Assembly: GCA_964526785.1 (NCBI GenBank)
Contig: CAZGMJ010000015.1
Location: 1 to 64,000 of the forward strand
Length of the DNA: 64,000 nt
Source of the DNA: CAZGMJ01 sp964526785
GTDB lineage: Bacteria; Planctomycetota; Phycisphaerae; Sedimentisphaerales; Anaerobacaceae
Reading direction: 5' to 3'
The notes under the pieces were generated by a model. That model ran no database searches. It was not told the origin of the DNA and saw nothing but the letters and a program-made list of their open reading frames with translations. The translations under genes were made by a program, and so were the position numbers. Below, piece after piece: positions 9,608-18,436 of this stretch (its first letter is position 1; each line of letters starts with the position of its first letter).

Positions 9608-9628
9608 CATTGCAAATATGTTCAAATG
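9608..9628. promoter_or_regulatory. imperfect dyad, candidate LexA-type operator
   Basis: The 21 bases read CATT-GC-AA-ATATG-TT-CA-AATG, so the outer CATT/AATG and inner AA/TT pairs are symmetrical. The dyad overlaps the -35 box of the promoter directly before the lexA-like gene, the usual place for LexA autorepression. It does not match the gamma-proteobacterial or Bacillus consensus; planctomycetal boxes are not known to me. The function is inference. Confidence 0.4.
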
Positions 9629-9638
9629 ACCATATATT
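9610..9638 (+). promoter_or_regulatory. sigma70-like promoter of the lexA-DUF72-dnaE cassette
   Basis: TTGCAA (9610-9615), 17 bases, then TATATT (9633-9638). The -10 matches five of six and the -35 four of six. It lies 30 bases before the chosen start of the lexA-like gene and overlaps a symmetrical element. Confidence 0.55.
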
Positions 9639-9667
9639 ATTTGGCGGCATTATTTGAGGTTTGCAGT

Positions 9668-10288
9668 ATGAAACCGTTGACGGACAAGCAGGGCAAGGTG
9701 CTGGAGTTTATCGAACAGCGGCTCGGCGAGCATCGGCCGCCGAGTCAGCGGGAGATTGCGCGGCATTTCGGCATGGCCCAGAACGCCGCCTACCAGTTAA
9801 TCGGTTATTTGAAGAAGAAGGGATATGTCGTTGACGAAGGCGGGCATCGGGGGCTGCGGCTATCCGAGGCGTATCTGAGACGGCGAAAAGCGAGCCAGGG
9901 CCTGCCCGTTGTCGGGCGAGTGGCGGCGGGCGAACCTATACTGGCCGAGGAGAACATCGACGCGTATATCGACTTGAAGGAGGTGTTCGAGCAATCAGAC
10001 GGCCGCTTCGTCCTGAAGATCGTCGGCGACAGCATGGTCGATGAAGGGATCATGGACGGTGATTACGTGGTCGTGCAGGCCGGTTCGCAGGTCAGGGACG
10101 GGCAGATCGGCGTAGTGATGCTGGACGATGAAGCGACGGTTAAGAGAATCTATTTCCAGCGCAATCGGATTGCGTTAGAGTCGGCGAATCGGGCCGCGGG
10201 GTATAAGACCAGATACATCAGGCAAGGTGAAAAAGACGTGCGGATCATTGGCAGAGTCATTGGATGTTTCAGGATGAATATGGGTTAG
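9668..10288 (+). CDS. LexA-family self-cleaving repressor
   Basis: The product has 206 residues, the usual LexA length. Residues 1-70 form a winged helix (LTDKQGKVLEFIEQRL ... PPSQREIARHFG). The S24 peptidase half has the scissile Ala87-Gly88 in RVAAGEP, catalytic Ser122 in VGDSM and Lys159 in ATVKRIY, so all parts needed for RecA-stimulated autocleavage are present. I start at ATG 9668 behind GAGGT; an upstream TTG/ATG frame to 9626 adds residues unlike LexA. It opens a three-gene cassette with a DUF72 protein (8-base gap) and a DnaE-type polymerase, which implies DNA-damage control of mutagenic replication. It could be the only LexA or a dedicated second copy. Confidence 0.88.
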   Translation: MKPLTDKQGKVLEFIEQRLGEHRPPSQREIARHFGMAQNAAYQLIGYLKKKGYVVDEGGHRGLRLSEAYLRRRKASQGLPVVGRVAAGEPILAEENIDAYIDLKEVFEQSDGRFVLKIVGDSMVDEGIMDGDYVVVQAGSQVRDGQIGVVMLDDEATVKRIYFQRNRIALESANRAAGYKTRYIRQGEKDVRIIGRVIGCFRMNMG

Positions 10289-10296
10289 GAGAAGTT

Positions 10297-11148
10297 ATGG
10301 CCAGGCAGATCAGCGTAGGAATAGCGGGCTGGTCGTATGCGGACTGGAAGGGAATCGTATACGCCGAGCAGGGAATGGATGAGTTGGTGTACGTCAGCGG
10401 CTTTGTGGACGTGATCGAGATCAACAGCACGTTCTACCGCCCCCCTTCCGAGCGGAACTGCCAGTCGTGGCTTCGGAGGACTGCGGAAAAGCAGGACTTC
10501 TTCTTCACGGCCAAGCTGCATCGCGACTTTACGCACGAGGGCAAGATCGACACGACAATGGTCAAGCAGTTCCACAAGGGCTTCGAACCGATGCTCAAGG
10601 CGGGAAAACTCAAGCATCTGCTGGTGCAGTTTCGCTATGATTTCGAGGACTCGCGCCAGACGCGAGGAATCCTCTCACAGATCGCAAAGCATTTCGGCCA
10701 GACGTTCGCCCTGGTGCTGGAGCTGCGGCATAAATCGTGGGAAAAGCCCGATGCTCAGGATTTTCTGCGAGGGCTCGATGTGACCGTATGCAATCTCGAC
10801 TATCCCACGACGTGGAACTCCTTCAATATGCAGAACTGCGAAATCGGGCAACATGGTTATTTTCGACTGCACGGCAGGAACAAAGAGAAATGGTTCAGCA
10901 AGGCCGGCCGGGATGAGACGTACAATTATTATTACAACCAGAACGAGCTTGCCGGGATAAAACAGCGAATGGATCAATTGGCCGGGGCGTTCGAATCGCT
11001 GACAGTTATCATGAACAACCATTACAGGGGCGCCGAACTGGCCAATGCGATTGAGTTGAAGGCTCTGGTCAGCGGGCAAAAGCAGCCCGTTCCGCCGGGG
11101 CTTTTGAAGGCATATCCGGATCTGGCAAGAGTCGCTCAGGATACATAG
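10297..11148 (+). CDS. DUF72 (YecE-like) protein
   Basis: The 283-residue product has the DUF72 hallmark opening VGIAGWSYADWKGIVY, the EINSTFYRPPS block and the internal YFRLHGRN motif, which belong to a TIM-barrel fold of unknown activity. Start ATG 10297 follows AGGAG, which overlaps the stop codon of the lexA-like gene, so translation is likely coupled. The gene lies between lexA-like and dnaE-like genes, and a role beside an error-prone polymerase is suggested only by this position. DUF72 proteins elsewhere have been linked by context to DNA repair and Fe-S proteins, without a proven reaction that I know of. Confidence 0.9.
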   Translation: MARQISVGIAGWSYADWKGIVYAEQGMDELVYVSGFVDVIEINSTFYRPPSERNCQSWLRRTAEKQDFFFTAKLHRDFTHEGKIDTTMVKQFHKGFEPMLKAGKLKHLLVQFRYDFEDSRQTRGILSQIAKHFGQTFALVLELRHKSWEKPDAQDFLRGLDVTVCNLDYPTTWNSFNMQNCEIGQHGYFRLHGRNKEKWFSKAGRDETYNYYYNQNELAGIKQRMDQLAGAFESLTVIMNNHYRGAELANAIELKALVSGQKQPVPPGLLKAYPDLARVAQDT

Positions 11149-11186
11149 GTTTTCATTACGCAATTATCGGTTGCCGTGGGGGTGGT

Positions 11187-14066
11187 ATGCGCGCAGGAGC
11201 GCTGATCTGCAGGAGTTATTACAGCCTTTTGCGAGGGATGCTCCCTGTAGAGCGTCTGATTCAGAAGGCCCGAGAGTACGGCTACGGGGCCGTTGCGCTG
11301 GCGGACGTCAATTCCATGTCGGGACTGATGGATTTCTGCAAGGCCGCCGATCAGGCGGATATCAAGCCCATTGCGGGCGTGGAGATTCTGACCGATACGG
11401 AAGATGCATTTCTGCTGGCCGAGAACAGGAAAGGCTATGAGAATCTTTGCAGGATTACCAGCGCGCGAAATCTCGATCCGGGATTCTCTCTGGTCGCAGA
11501 ACTAAAGCACAACTGCAAAGGGGTTCTGTGCGTTTGCGACTGTCCGAGGCTGATCGAGCAATTGAAGCCGATTTTCAGCAAAGATTGTCTGTTTGCGGCC
11601 TGCAATAAGACTACTCAGAGAGGCTGGATTGAAACGTGCGGCATCCGACCTGTAGCCAGCAGCCGATTCGACCGGATTGATGACAGTGATGTTTTAACCG
11701 GTAAGGTGGTAGCCAGGATACGACAACTCAGTACGACAGGCAGCGGTCCGGCCGATCCACGCAAGTGGCACGCTCTCATCCCGGAAAAGGATTTTCGAAA
11801 GAGATTCAGACGATATCCGGAAGCAATCGGAAACATGGAAGAACTGCTACAGCGCTGTAGTTTCAAGCCGACCAATGCGAGGTGGCATCTTCCGAAGGTC
11901 AGGCCGGCCAACGGTCGTACCGCCGATCAGGAACTGGCGAGGCTTTGCCACGTTCATCTGGCGCGCAAATACAGGCCCGCCAGGAAAGAGATTATCAGCA
12001 GGCTGGAGCGGGAACTGGCGGTCATTCACAAGAGTCGGTTCAGCGATTACTTTCTCGTCGTGCACAGGATCGTTAACTTCGCAAAAGAGCAAAATATCCC
12101 TGTGGAGGTCCGCGGTTCGGCTGCCGGTGCGCTGGTGTCCCATCTGCTGGGATTTACGAGGGTGTGCCCTATTGCGAACAGCCTCTATTTCGAGCGATTT
12201 ATGAATCCGGGCAGAAGGGATTGTCCCGATATCGACATCGACTTATGCTGGAGAAGGCGGGATGACGTTATCCGGTTCTGCTACGATCATTGGGGTGTGA
12301 GTCATGTGGCGATGATTTGCAACATCAATCGTTACCGCCGGCGCAGCGCGATTCGCGACGTCGGCAGGTTTCTCGGGCTGGCCCCGCAGCAGATTGGCGA
12401 GATCGCCAAGAACAGGCGGCCAGACGTTGATTCAGGAGTATACAAACTGGCCGAACGGATTATGGGGTTTCCGAGGCACCTGGGCGTTCATTGCGGAGGT
12501 ATTGTTATTACCCCCAGGCCCATTCGGAAACTGGCGCCGCTGGAATGGGCGACAAAAGGCGTGGTGGTAACACAATACGACAAGGATGCCGCTGAAGCGG
12601 CCGGACTGGTCAAGATTGATCTGCTCGGTAATCGCTCGCTTTCGACGGTAAACGAAGCGGTTCATATCGTCCAGTCGCAAAATATCGCACTCGATATCGA
12701 CGGCATAGAACGCGCGGACCGCAAAACCGCTTCCATGCTCAGTGCAGGCGACAGCATGGGCGTGTTTCAGTGCGAATCGCCCGGCATGCGCCAAATGCTG
12801 AGAGGGTTGAAAATACGAAATCAGAGAGACACGGCCGTCGCGCTTTCGCTAATCAGGCCCGGCCCTGCTTCCGGCGGCATGAAAAACGAATACATCGAAC
12901 GACATCTCACGGACAAACAGTTTACCTATCTGCACCCGAGGATGAAAGACGTGCTGGGCGAAACTTACGGCGTCATGCTCTACCAGGAAGACGTGATGCG
13001 GATCGCAGTCGAAGTGGCCGGGTACGATATGGTCGAAGCGAATCAGTTCCGCAGCGAAGTATCCAAGAAGGTTTCTTCCGTGCGGCTGCAGCAGCAGTAT
13101 CGCGATTTCGTGTACACCAAGGCTCCGCATCAAGGCATTGACCGCCATAGCGCCGAGGCGATCTGGGAGCAGATTTTGAAGTTTGCCGCGTATTCGTACT
13201 GCAAGGCCCATGCAACGGTCTACGGCAACATCGCCTGGCAGACGGCCTTTCTCAAGGCGCATTATCCGCGGGAGTTTTACACGTCGCTCTTTAACAATCA
13301 TCAAGGCATGTATCCGTTGCGGGTGTACGTCTGGGATGCCATGCGGCATGGGATTCGCATCCTGAGGCCGCACGTTAATTACAGCGATATCGAATGGTCT
13401 CTGCGGGGCAAAGCGATTCGGGCGGGGCTGAACATTATCAAGGGGCTGCGACTGCGCACCATGCAGACAATCATCGAGCAAAGAGCCGTTCGGCCTTTCG
13501 AGAGCCTCGATGATCTGCGAAGGAGAGTGCCTTCGAGCAGGCCCGAAATGCAGAATCTTGTTCATATCGGCGCCTGCGACGGTCTGGGGGAGAGCCGCCC
13601 TGTCATGCTGCTCGATTTGCACCGCAAGCCTGTCAACCCGAATCAACTAATGCTGTTCGATATATATGGAGGCGGCGGGCGAAGCCGCTGGCCTGAATAT
13701 GATCGGGTAGCCAAACTGAAAGCAGAGGTGGACGTCACCGGCATCCCGTTTACCATGCATCCCGCTAATCTGCTGCAAATAAAGCACATTCCCGCAAAGC
13801 AACTGGGCAAACATGTCCATCGGCGGGTGCTTGTCGCGGGCTTCGCGGCAACGGCGCGTACGGCAAGGACCGCCGACGGCAAGACAATGGGCTTTGTGAC
13901 TGTGGAAGACGCTTCGGGTCTGGCGGAAGTGAGCTTTTTTCCGGATCGCATAGATCAGTACCGGCGCATCTGTTCGGCCGGCGGTCCGGTATGGATCAGA
14001 GGCAAGGTAACCGAACATTTGTCCTCGGTCGTAGTGGAAGGCCATGATTGCGGAACGTGCAAGTAA
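11187..14066 (+). CDS. DnaE-type DNA polymerase III alpha subunit, short form (DnaE2-like)
   Basis: At 959 residues the product is shorter than replicative DnaE (about 1,150) and nearer to the error-prone DnaE2 class. The N-terminal PHP domain is degenerate: the metal-binding HxHS is CRSY at residues 8-11 and the later TDHG is ADVN, so no proofreading activity is expected. The polymerase core is intact: GSAAG at 310-314, catalytic Asp348 and Asp350 in CPDIDID, third Asp478 in VKIDLLG, then GVFQCES, RPGP and YGVMLYQEDVM. Helix-hairpin-helix and OB domains follow (GFVTVEDASGLAEVSFFPD). A beta-clamp peptide is not obvious. Start ATG 11187 follows GGGGGTGG. No imuA or imuB lies nearby. Translesion synthesis under LexA control is inferred. 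Confidence 0.88.
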   Translation: MRAGALICRSYYSLLRGMLPVERLIQKAREYGYGAVALADVNSMSGLMDFCKAADQADIKPIAGVEILTDTEDAFLLAENRKGYENLCRITSARNLDPGFSLVAELKHNCKGVLCVCDCPRLIEQLKPIFSKDCLFAACNKTTQRGWIETCGIRPVASSRFDRIDDSDVLTGKVVARIRQLSTTGSGPADPRKWHALIPEKDFRKRFRRYPEAIGNMEELLQRCSFKPTNARWHLPKVRPANGRTADQELARLCHVHLARKYRPARKEIISRLERELAVIHKSRFSDYFLVVHRIVNFAKEQNIPVEVRGSAAGALVSHLLGFTRVCPIANSLYFERFMNPGRRDCPDIDIDLCWRRRDDVIRFCYDHWGVSHVAMICNINRYRRRSAIRDVGRFLGLAPQQIGEIAKNRRPDVDSGVYKLAERIMGFPRHLGVHCGGIVITPRPIRKLAPLEWATKGVVVTQYDKDAAEAAGLVKIDLLGNRSLSTVNEAVHIVQSQNIALDIDGIERADRKTASMLSAGDSMGVFQCESPGMRQMLRGLKIRNQRDTAVALSLIRPGPASGGMKNEYIERHLTDKQFTYLHPRMKDVLGETYGVMLYQEDVMRIAVEVAGYDMVEANQFRSEVSKKVSSVRLQQQYRDFVYTKAPHQGIDRHSAEAIWEQILKFAAYSYCKAHATVYGNIAWQTAFLKAHYPREFYTSLFNNHQGMYPLRVYVWDAMRHGIRILRPHVNYSDIEWSLRGKAIRAGLNIIKGLRLRTMQTIIEQRAVRPFESLDDLRRRVPSSRPEMQNLVHIGACDGLGESRPVMLLDLHRKPVNPNQLMLFDIYGGGGRSRWPEYDRVAKLKAEVDVTGIPFTMHPANLLQIKHIPAKQLGKHVHRRVLVAGFAATARTARTADGKTMGFVTVEDASGLAEVSFFPDRIDQYRRICSAGGPVWIRGKVTEHLSSVVVEGHDCGTCK

Positions 14067-14087
14067 CAGTACCCTGCGAGAGGCCGT

Positions 14088-14116
14088 TTGACAAGAGCGC
14101 TTCGGCGCCGGATAAT
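14088..14116 (+). promoter_or_regulatory. near-consensus sigma70 promoter of the Tat-exported Gfo/Idh gene
   Basis: TTGACA (14088-14093) and GATAAT (14111-14116) are exactly 17 bases apart. The spacer contains a GCGC-TTCG-GCGC dyad (14097-14108) that could be bound by a regulator. The gene start is 40 bases after the -10 box. Confidence 0.72.
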
Positions 14117-14155
14117 CGAGCTATGAATTCTATCCAGCAATAAGGAGACTTGATC

Positions 14156-15490
14156 ATGCCAACCGACCCGAATATCGATCGTCGCGACTTCCTGAGAAGC
14201 TCAATCGGAACCGCCGCAGCGTTTACCATCTCGCCGGCCATTTCCCGAGCGGCCAGCGAGAGGGTCATCGTCGGCGTGATGGGGCTCGGCGGACGCGGCA
14301 GATACCTGGCACAGAGTTTCGCCGCCCGGTCGGACTGCGAAGTCGCGTATCTGTGCGACGTGGACAGCAGACGTCATGCCGGCGCGCTCAAGTCGGTAGA
14401 AACGGGACAGCGCCATAAACCAAAGGTCACCCAGGACTTTCGGGACATCCTGGACGATAAGTCGGTCGATGTGCTCGTCAACGCAACACCGGATCACTGG
14501 CACGCACCGGGCTCGATCATGGCATGTCAGGCGGAAAAGGATGTATATGTTGAGAAACCGATGGCGCACAATCTCTGGGAAGGCCGAAAGATGGTCGAGG
14601 CTGCCCGCAAGTACAAGCGCGTCGTGCAAGTCGGCATGCAGAGTCGGACGGCCCCGTACATGCAGCACGTGCGCGATTATATCCGTTCGGGTAAGATCGG
14701 CGACGTACACATGGTTCGCGTGTACAACATGATGCAACATCCCCGCATGAAACTCGGGCCCGAGCGTCCTGTGCCCGAAGGGCTCGATTATGATATGTGG
14801 TGCGGACCGGCCCCCAGGCTCGCATACGATCCCAATCGGCGGTGGCTGAATTTCCGGCAGTACAGTTGCGGGCCCATTGCAGGCGACGCGGTCCATCAAC
14901 TGGACCTGGCGCGGTTCTGCATGGGAGATATGCCATTTCCCGACACCGTCAGTGACGCCGGCGGGACCAAAGCCCTGCTTGACGGGCGAAATACTCCCGA
15001 CACACAAATTGCAACGTTTGAGTACGGAAAGCTGACGCTACTCCTTCAGGCCAGCCTCTGGACCCCATATATGAAGAAGACGCCCCAGAGAATCCGCAAT
15101 TCCGACGCTTTTCCAGATTGGCCGTTCAGCAGTACGAAGATAGAGATTCTGGGCACGAACGGCTACGTCTACATCGGACGCCACGGCGGCGGTTGGCAAG
15201 TCATCGACTCGAACGGAGAAATCGTCAAGAGCGAGTTCGGCAGACAGGCGGATAAGGAACATCAGGATAACTTCATCGAGTGCATTCGCACGCGCAAACG
15301 TCCCAATGCCGACGTCGAGCAGGGCCACTACAGCGCATCGCTCTGTCATCTGGCCAATATATCCTGCTATGTGGGGAACCAGAAACTGACCTTCGACGCC
15401 GCAAGCGAATCGTTTGTCGGCAGCGCTGAAGCAAATGAGTTGTTGAAGCGTGAATACCGAGCGAAATGGCAAGTGCCGGATGAGGTATAG
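14156..15490 (+). CDS. Gfo/Idh/MocA-family oxidoreductase, Tat-exported
   Basis: The 444-residue product carries a twin-arginine signal (DRRDFLRSSIGTAAAFTI) and an NAD(P)-binding fold with GVMGLGGRGRYLA at about residues 39-51. Later motifs are NATPDHWH, VEKPMAHN with the family Lys, and the C-terminal beta-sheet domain. Export with the bound cofactor through Tat fits the signal, as is common in Planctomycetes, where this family is greatly expanded. Start ATG 14156 lies nine bases after AAGGAG; TTG 14150 is too close to that site. The substrate is probably a sugar or polyol derivative but cannot be read from the sequence. It ends 13 bases from the convergent ABC ATPase gene. Confidence 0.9.
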   Translation: MPTDPNIDRRDFLRSSIGTAAAFTISPAISRAASERVIVGVMGLGGRGRYLAQSFAARSDCEVAYLCDVDSRRHAGALKSVETGQRHKPKVTQDFRDILDDKSVDVLVNATPDHWHAPGSIMACQAEKDVYVEKPMAHNLWEGRKMVEAARKYKRVVQVGMQSRTAPYMQHVRDYIRSGKIGDVHMVRVYNMMQHPRMKLGPERPVPEGLDYDMWCGPAPRLAYDPNRRWLNFRQYSCGPIAGDAVHQLDLARFCMGDMPFPDTVSDAGGTKALLDGRNTPDTQIATFEYGKLTLLLQASLWTPYMKKTPQRIRNSDAFPDWPFSSTKIEILGTNGYVYIGRHGGGWQVIDSNGEIVKSEFGRQADKEHQDNFIECIRTRKRPNADVEQGHYSASLCHLANISCYVGNQKLTFDAASESFVGSAEANELLKREYRAKWQVPDEV

Positions 15491-15503
15491 CAGAGCGGCA
15501 TTC

Positions 15504-16625
15504 TTAATCCCGTTTTGACGCCCGCACGATATTCCTGCCACATTCGCCCGGTTCAAAAAGGTGCACACATTGCGGCGCTATTGAGACTGCCGTCCGGTCC
15601 CCGTTACGCAACCTGGATCGGCCCGGCACCTGTACTGTGAATCGCGTCCCTCGGGACCCTTCAAGATATATAACGGTTTGCGGCCCAAGGTACTCTACCA
15701 GTCGGACGCGCCCCTGTACTGTTCCCTCGACAGGTTTGACGGCAGTAACGATCGACATATACTCCGGACGAACACCCATTACGACATCCATTCCCTCGCA
15801 TGCGCGATCTATCTCGTCAGGACTATACGGCAATCCAAGGCGGATTTCTTCGTTAACGAACGCGAGCGTCCCCTGTCGAAACACCAGTTGACCGCGGAAG
15901 AAGTTCATCGCAGGCACGCCAAAAAACCCGGCCACGAATCGGTTCGAAGGTTCGTCATAGATTTCGCTCGGAGTACCAATCTGCTGAACCCTGCCCCGAC
16001 GCAGAACGCATATACGATCCGCAAGAGCCATGGCTTCCGCCTGATCGTGCGTGACGTACACGCACGCACCGCCAAAATCCCCACGGAGAGACTTCAATTC
16101 CGCGCGGGCCAGTGCGCGCAGCGATGGATCAATATTGCTCAAAGGCTCGTCAAACAGATAAACCTCAGCCCGGCGAATCATAGCTCTGCCGAGTGCGACT
16201 CGCTGGCACTGCCCGCCCGACAGCGTTGCGGGTTTGCGGCCCAGAAGTCCATCGATTGAGAGACGCGACGCGACGGCACGGACGCGTGCATCAATCACCG
16301 CCGCAGATTCTCTCCGCATCTGCAGCGGGAACGCCAGATTCCCAAAGACACTCATGTGTGGATACAGCGGATAACCCTGGAACACCATGGCAACATCGCG
16401 TTGCTGCGGTTCCACGTCGTTCACGACAGCGTCCGCTATGCGTATTCGTCCTGCAGTGAGTGGTTCGAGTCCGGCGATCATTCGCAAAGTCGTCGTTTTC
16501 CCGCATCCGCTGGGACCCACAAGCACAAGGAATTCACCATCACGAACATTCAGGCTCAAGTCCGCCACGGCGGTAACGCCGCCTCTGAATGTCTTTGTCA
16601 AGTTCTCAAGATTGAGGTTCGCCAT
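15504..16625 (-). CDS. ABC transporter ATPase, MalK/UgpC/FbpC type
   Basis: The 373-residue product has Walker A GPSGCGKTT, signature LSGGQCQRVALG, Walker B VYLFDEPLS, switch His in VTHDQAEAMA, and a C-terminal TOBE domain with VMGVRPEY, so it energises an importer. No importer subunit adjoins it; it is the last gene of the long minus-strand run that begins at 39 kb, where a solute-binding protein and a matching two-domain permease lack an ATPase. I infer it serves them. The start at 16625 gives MANLNLENLTKTF, the normal N-terminus; an open frame running back to 17276 lies over the preceding gene and is not part of the protein. The gap to the permease gene is 17 bases. Confidence 0.9.
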   Translation of the reverse strand: MANLNLENLTKTFRGGVTAVADLSLNVRDGEFLVLVGPSGCGKTTTLRMIAGLEPLTAGRIRIADAVVNDVEPQQRDVAMVFQGYPLYPHMSVFGNLAFPLQMRRESAAVIDARVRAVASRLSIDGLLGRKPATLSGGQCQRVALGRAMIRRAEVYLFDEPLSNIDPSLRALARAELKSLRGDFGGACVYVTHDQAEAMALADRICVLRRGRVQQIGTPSEIYDEPSNRFVAGFFGVPAMNFFRGQLVFRQGTLAFVNEEIRLGLPYSPDEIDRACEGMDVVMGVRPEYMSIVTAVKPVEGTVQGRVRLVEYLGPQTVIYLEGSRGTRFTVQVPGRSRLRNGDRTAVSIAPQCVHLFEPGECGRNIVRASKRD

Positions 16626-16642
16626 ACGGGTATTCCGCACAA

Positions 16643-18433
16643 TCAAAAGACACTGCGTCGAATACGGCACTTGGCGCGCCACAGCAATAGAAGACCGACG
16701 AGTCCATACGTCACGAAACAACACAGCATCCACAATGTAGCCGCACCGGCGGACCGGTCGCTCAGACCGGCCCAATTGTAGTTTTTCAGACTTCCTGCGC
16801 CACTCGTGCCGTGCATAATACAGCCCATTTGAACGAATGGATTCGTGTCGATATAGAGGCCCAGCCACTGGCGCAATTCCGCCGTCCCCGCCGCAACGAC
16901 GCCGAGAAGAACGGGCATGAGAAGCCAAAGAAAGGCGGCCAGCAGCAGATTTGCGATGACAGCGGTCGTCGTGCGTCGAAAGACGGTGCTGAAGTACAGA
17001 CCCGCACCGGCGGCAAACACCGACAGCCAGGCTATCAGGATTGCAGTTTGCAACAGGCCCACCGGATGTATGAAGCCAACAAGCGTAAAGAACGTCACAT
17101 GACCAATAAGCAGGAACCAGCCAACGAAAGAACGTTTCAGCACGCCGATGAACTTGCCCCCCATGATTTGCCAATCGGTCAGCGTCGTTGACAACAACAG
17201 GGGCCAGGATCGCGATTCTCTCTCGCTGCAAATGCTGGTTGCCGGCATTACGATACCAAGCAGTGCGCCAAGACACAGGAATACGATGGCATGGCTGATA
17301 TGCGTATCCCTTTCATCGAGGAGGTCTTCTCTGGCGAACAGACCGTATGAGATGATGAGCATCACCAGTGCGAGGAATATCATGATGTAGGAGAGCAACT
17401 TGCGACGGCCGATCAAAGGCGTACGCAATTCCCTCCACACAACGACGGGGCCTTTGACCCGACGTAATCTCACAGGCGGAGCTTGATATGCATCCATTGC
17501 CGGCCCGGCAGTCCGCCGTTTGCGACGAACGCGCCGGGAAGTGTGTGCACCGCCCACAGCCTGGCTTAGAGCCACACGCCGTACGAAGATCACCGCAAGC
17601 AGCAAAACAAGCATGGAGACAACCAGGATGATTGTGCAATGAATGGGCCATATGAAACCCGGCACGCGCCCCGCCGCTCGCGGTTCGAGCATATTGATTG
17701 TGTTTGCGAACATCATTACATACGGGTTGGGGGACAATACTATCCCCATGAAGTTGGAGTCGGGCCAGTTACCCAGAATGGACTTGTGCGCGAAAGCCGC
17801 GAAGAAGGGAACCAGTGCAAAGAGTACCGCGAATGTCAGAATAGTGGCGATGATGACTGTGTAGGCCTGCTTGTTGAAGATGGAAAAGAAGATACTCACG
17901 GATCCGGCCAAGAAAACGGTGGTCAGGGTAATGAGGAGGCTCGATACTACGTAGCCCCAGGGGACGCCACCAAAGACGCGGACAATCGCCAGCAGCGGAA
18001 GGCTGATAGCAAGCAGCAACAGAAGCTGGAGCAACTTGCTCAGGAACTTGCCGAGAACGATCTGGAAGCTGCTGATCGGCGTGGTCATCAAGGCCCCGAG
18101 CGTCCGACCCTGTATCTCATCGCTGATGGAAGTGCTGAGCATGATGGCGGCTACCACCTGCGTACCTACAAACTGAAACCATATTATGAACGCTATTATG
18201 GCCTTGCCCGCTTCGGCCATTCTCGACACCATCTGGAGACCCGGGGTTGGCAAGCGGACCATACTTATCCAGACAAGAGCGAGACACGCAGTCAGGATCG
18301 CCAGATAGGCGAAGCGCAGGATGTAATTCCTGCGCCGTCGGCTGGATACGCGCAGTTCCTTATCGAAGATCGGCCCGGCAATCCAGAGCGACCGAAATGC
18401 GTTTGGCACGACACGTGATAGTGAATGCGTCAT
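16643..18433 (-). CDS. ABC-2 type permease, tandem paralog 4
   Basis: The 596-residue product is one of four neighbouring paralogs. It opens GPIFDKELRVSSRRRRNYIL and has about twelve hydrophobic segments. Residues about 95-140 (SDEIQGRTLGALMTTPISS) and 410-450 (CSERESRSWPLLLSTTLTD) are equivalent, so the protein is an internal duplication of a six-segment unit, with a second KxxxxWRELR-like re-entry near residue 330 (RRVKGPVVVWREL). It ends CRIRRSVF, shared in form with the other copies. It is an ABC-2 exporter membrane subunit, probably partnered by the ATPase gene at 23.7-24.6 kb. Start ATG 18433 follows AAAGGTAA and lies three bases from the previous stop. The substrate is unknown. Confidence 0.85.
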   Translation of the reverse strand: MTHSLSRVVPNAFRSLWIAGPIFDKELRVSSRRRRNYILRFAYLAILTACLALVWISMVRLPTPGLQMVSRMAEAGKAIIAFIIWFQFVGTQVVAAIMLSTSISDEIQGRTLGALMTTPISSFQIVLGKFLSKLLQLLLLLAISLPLLAIVRVFGGVPWGYVVSSLLITLTTVFLAGSVSIFFSIFNKQAYTVIIATILTFAVLFALVPFFAAFAHKSILGNWPDSNFMGIVLSPNPYVMMFANTINMLEPRAAGRVPGFIWPIHCTIILVVSMLVLLLAVIFVRRVALSQAVGGAHTSRRVRRKRRTAGPAMDAYQAPPVRLRRVKGPVVVWRELRTPLIGRRKLLSYIMIFLALVMLIISYGLFAREDLLDERDTHISHAIVFLCLGALLGIVMPATSICSERESRSWPLLLSTTLTDWQIMGGKFIGVLKRSFVGWFLLIGHVTFFTLVGFIHPVGLLQTAILIAWLSVFAAGAGLYFSTVFRRTTTAVIANLLLAAFLWLLMPVLLGVVAAGTAELRQWLGLYIDTNPFVQMGCIMHGTSGAGSLKNYNWAGLSDRSAGAATLWMLCCFVTYGLVGLLLLWRAKCRIRRSVF

Positions 18434-18436
18434 CGA

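Noticed and set aside
16626..17276. Long N-terminal extension of the importer ATPase reading frame
   Set aside because: The stretch lies over the paralog-4 permease gene in another frame and has no similarity to ATPase N-termini; the protein properly begins MANLNLENL.
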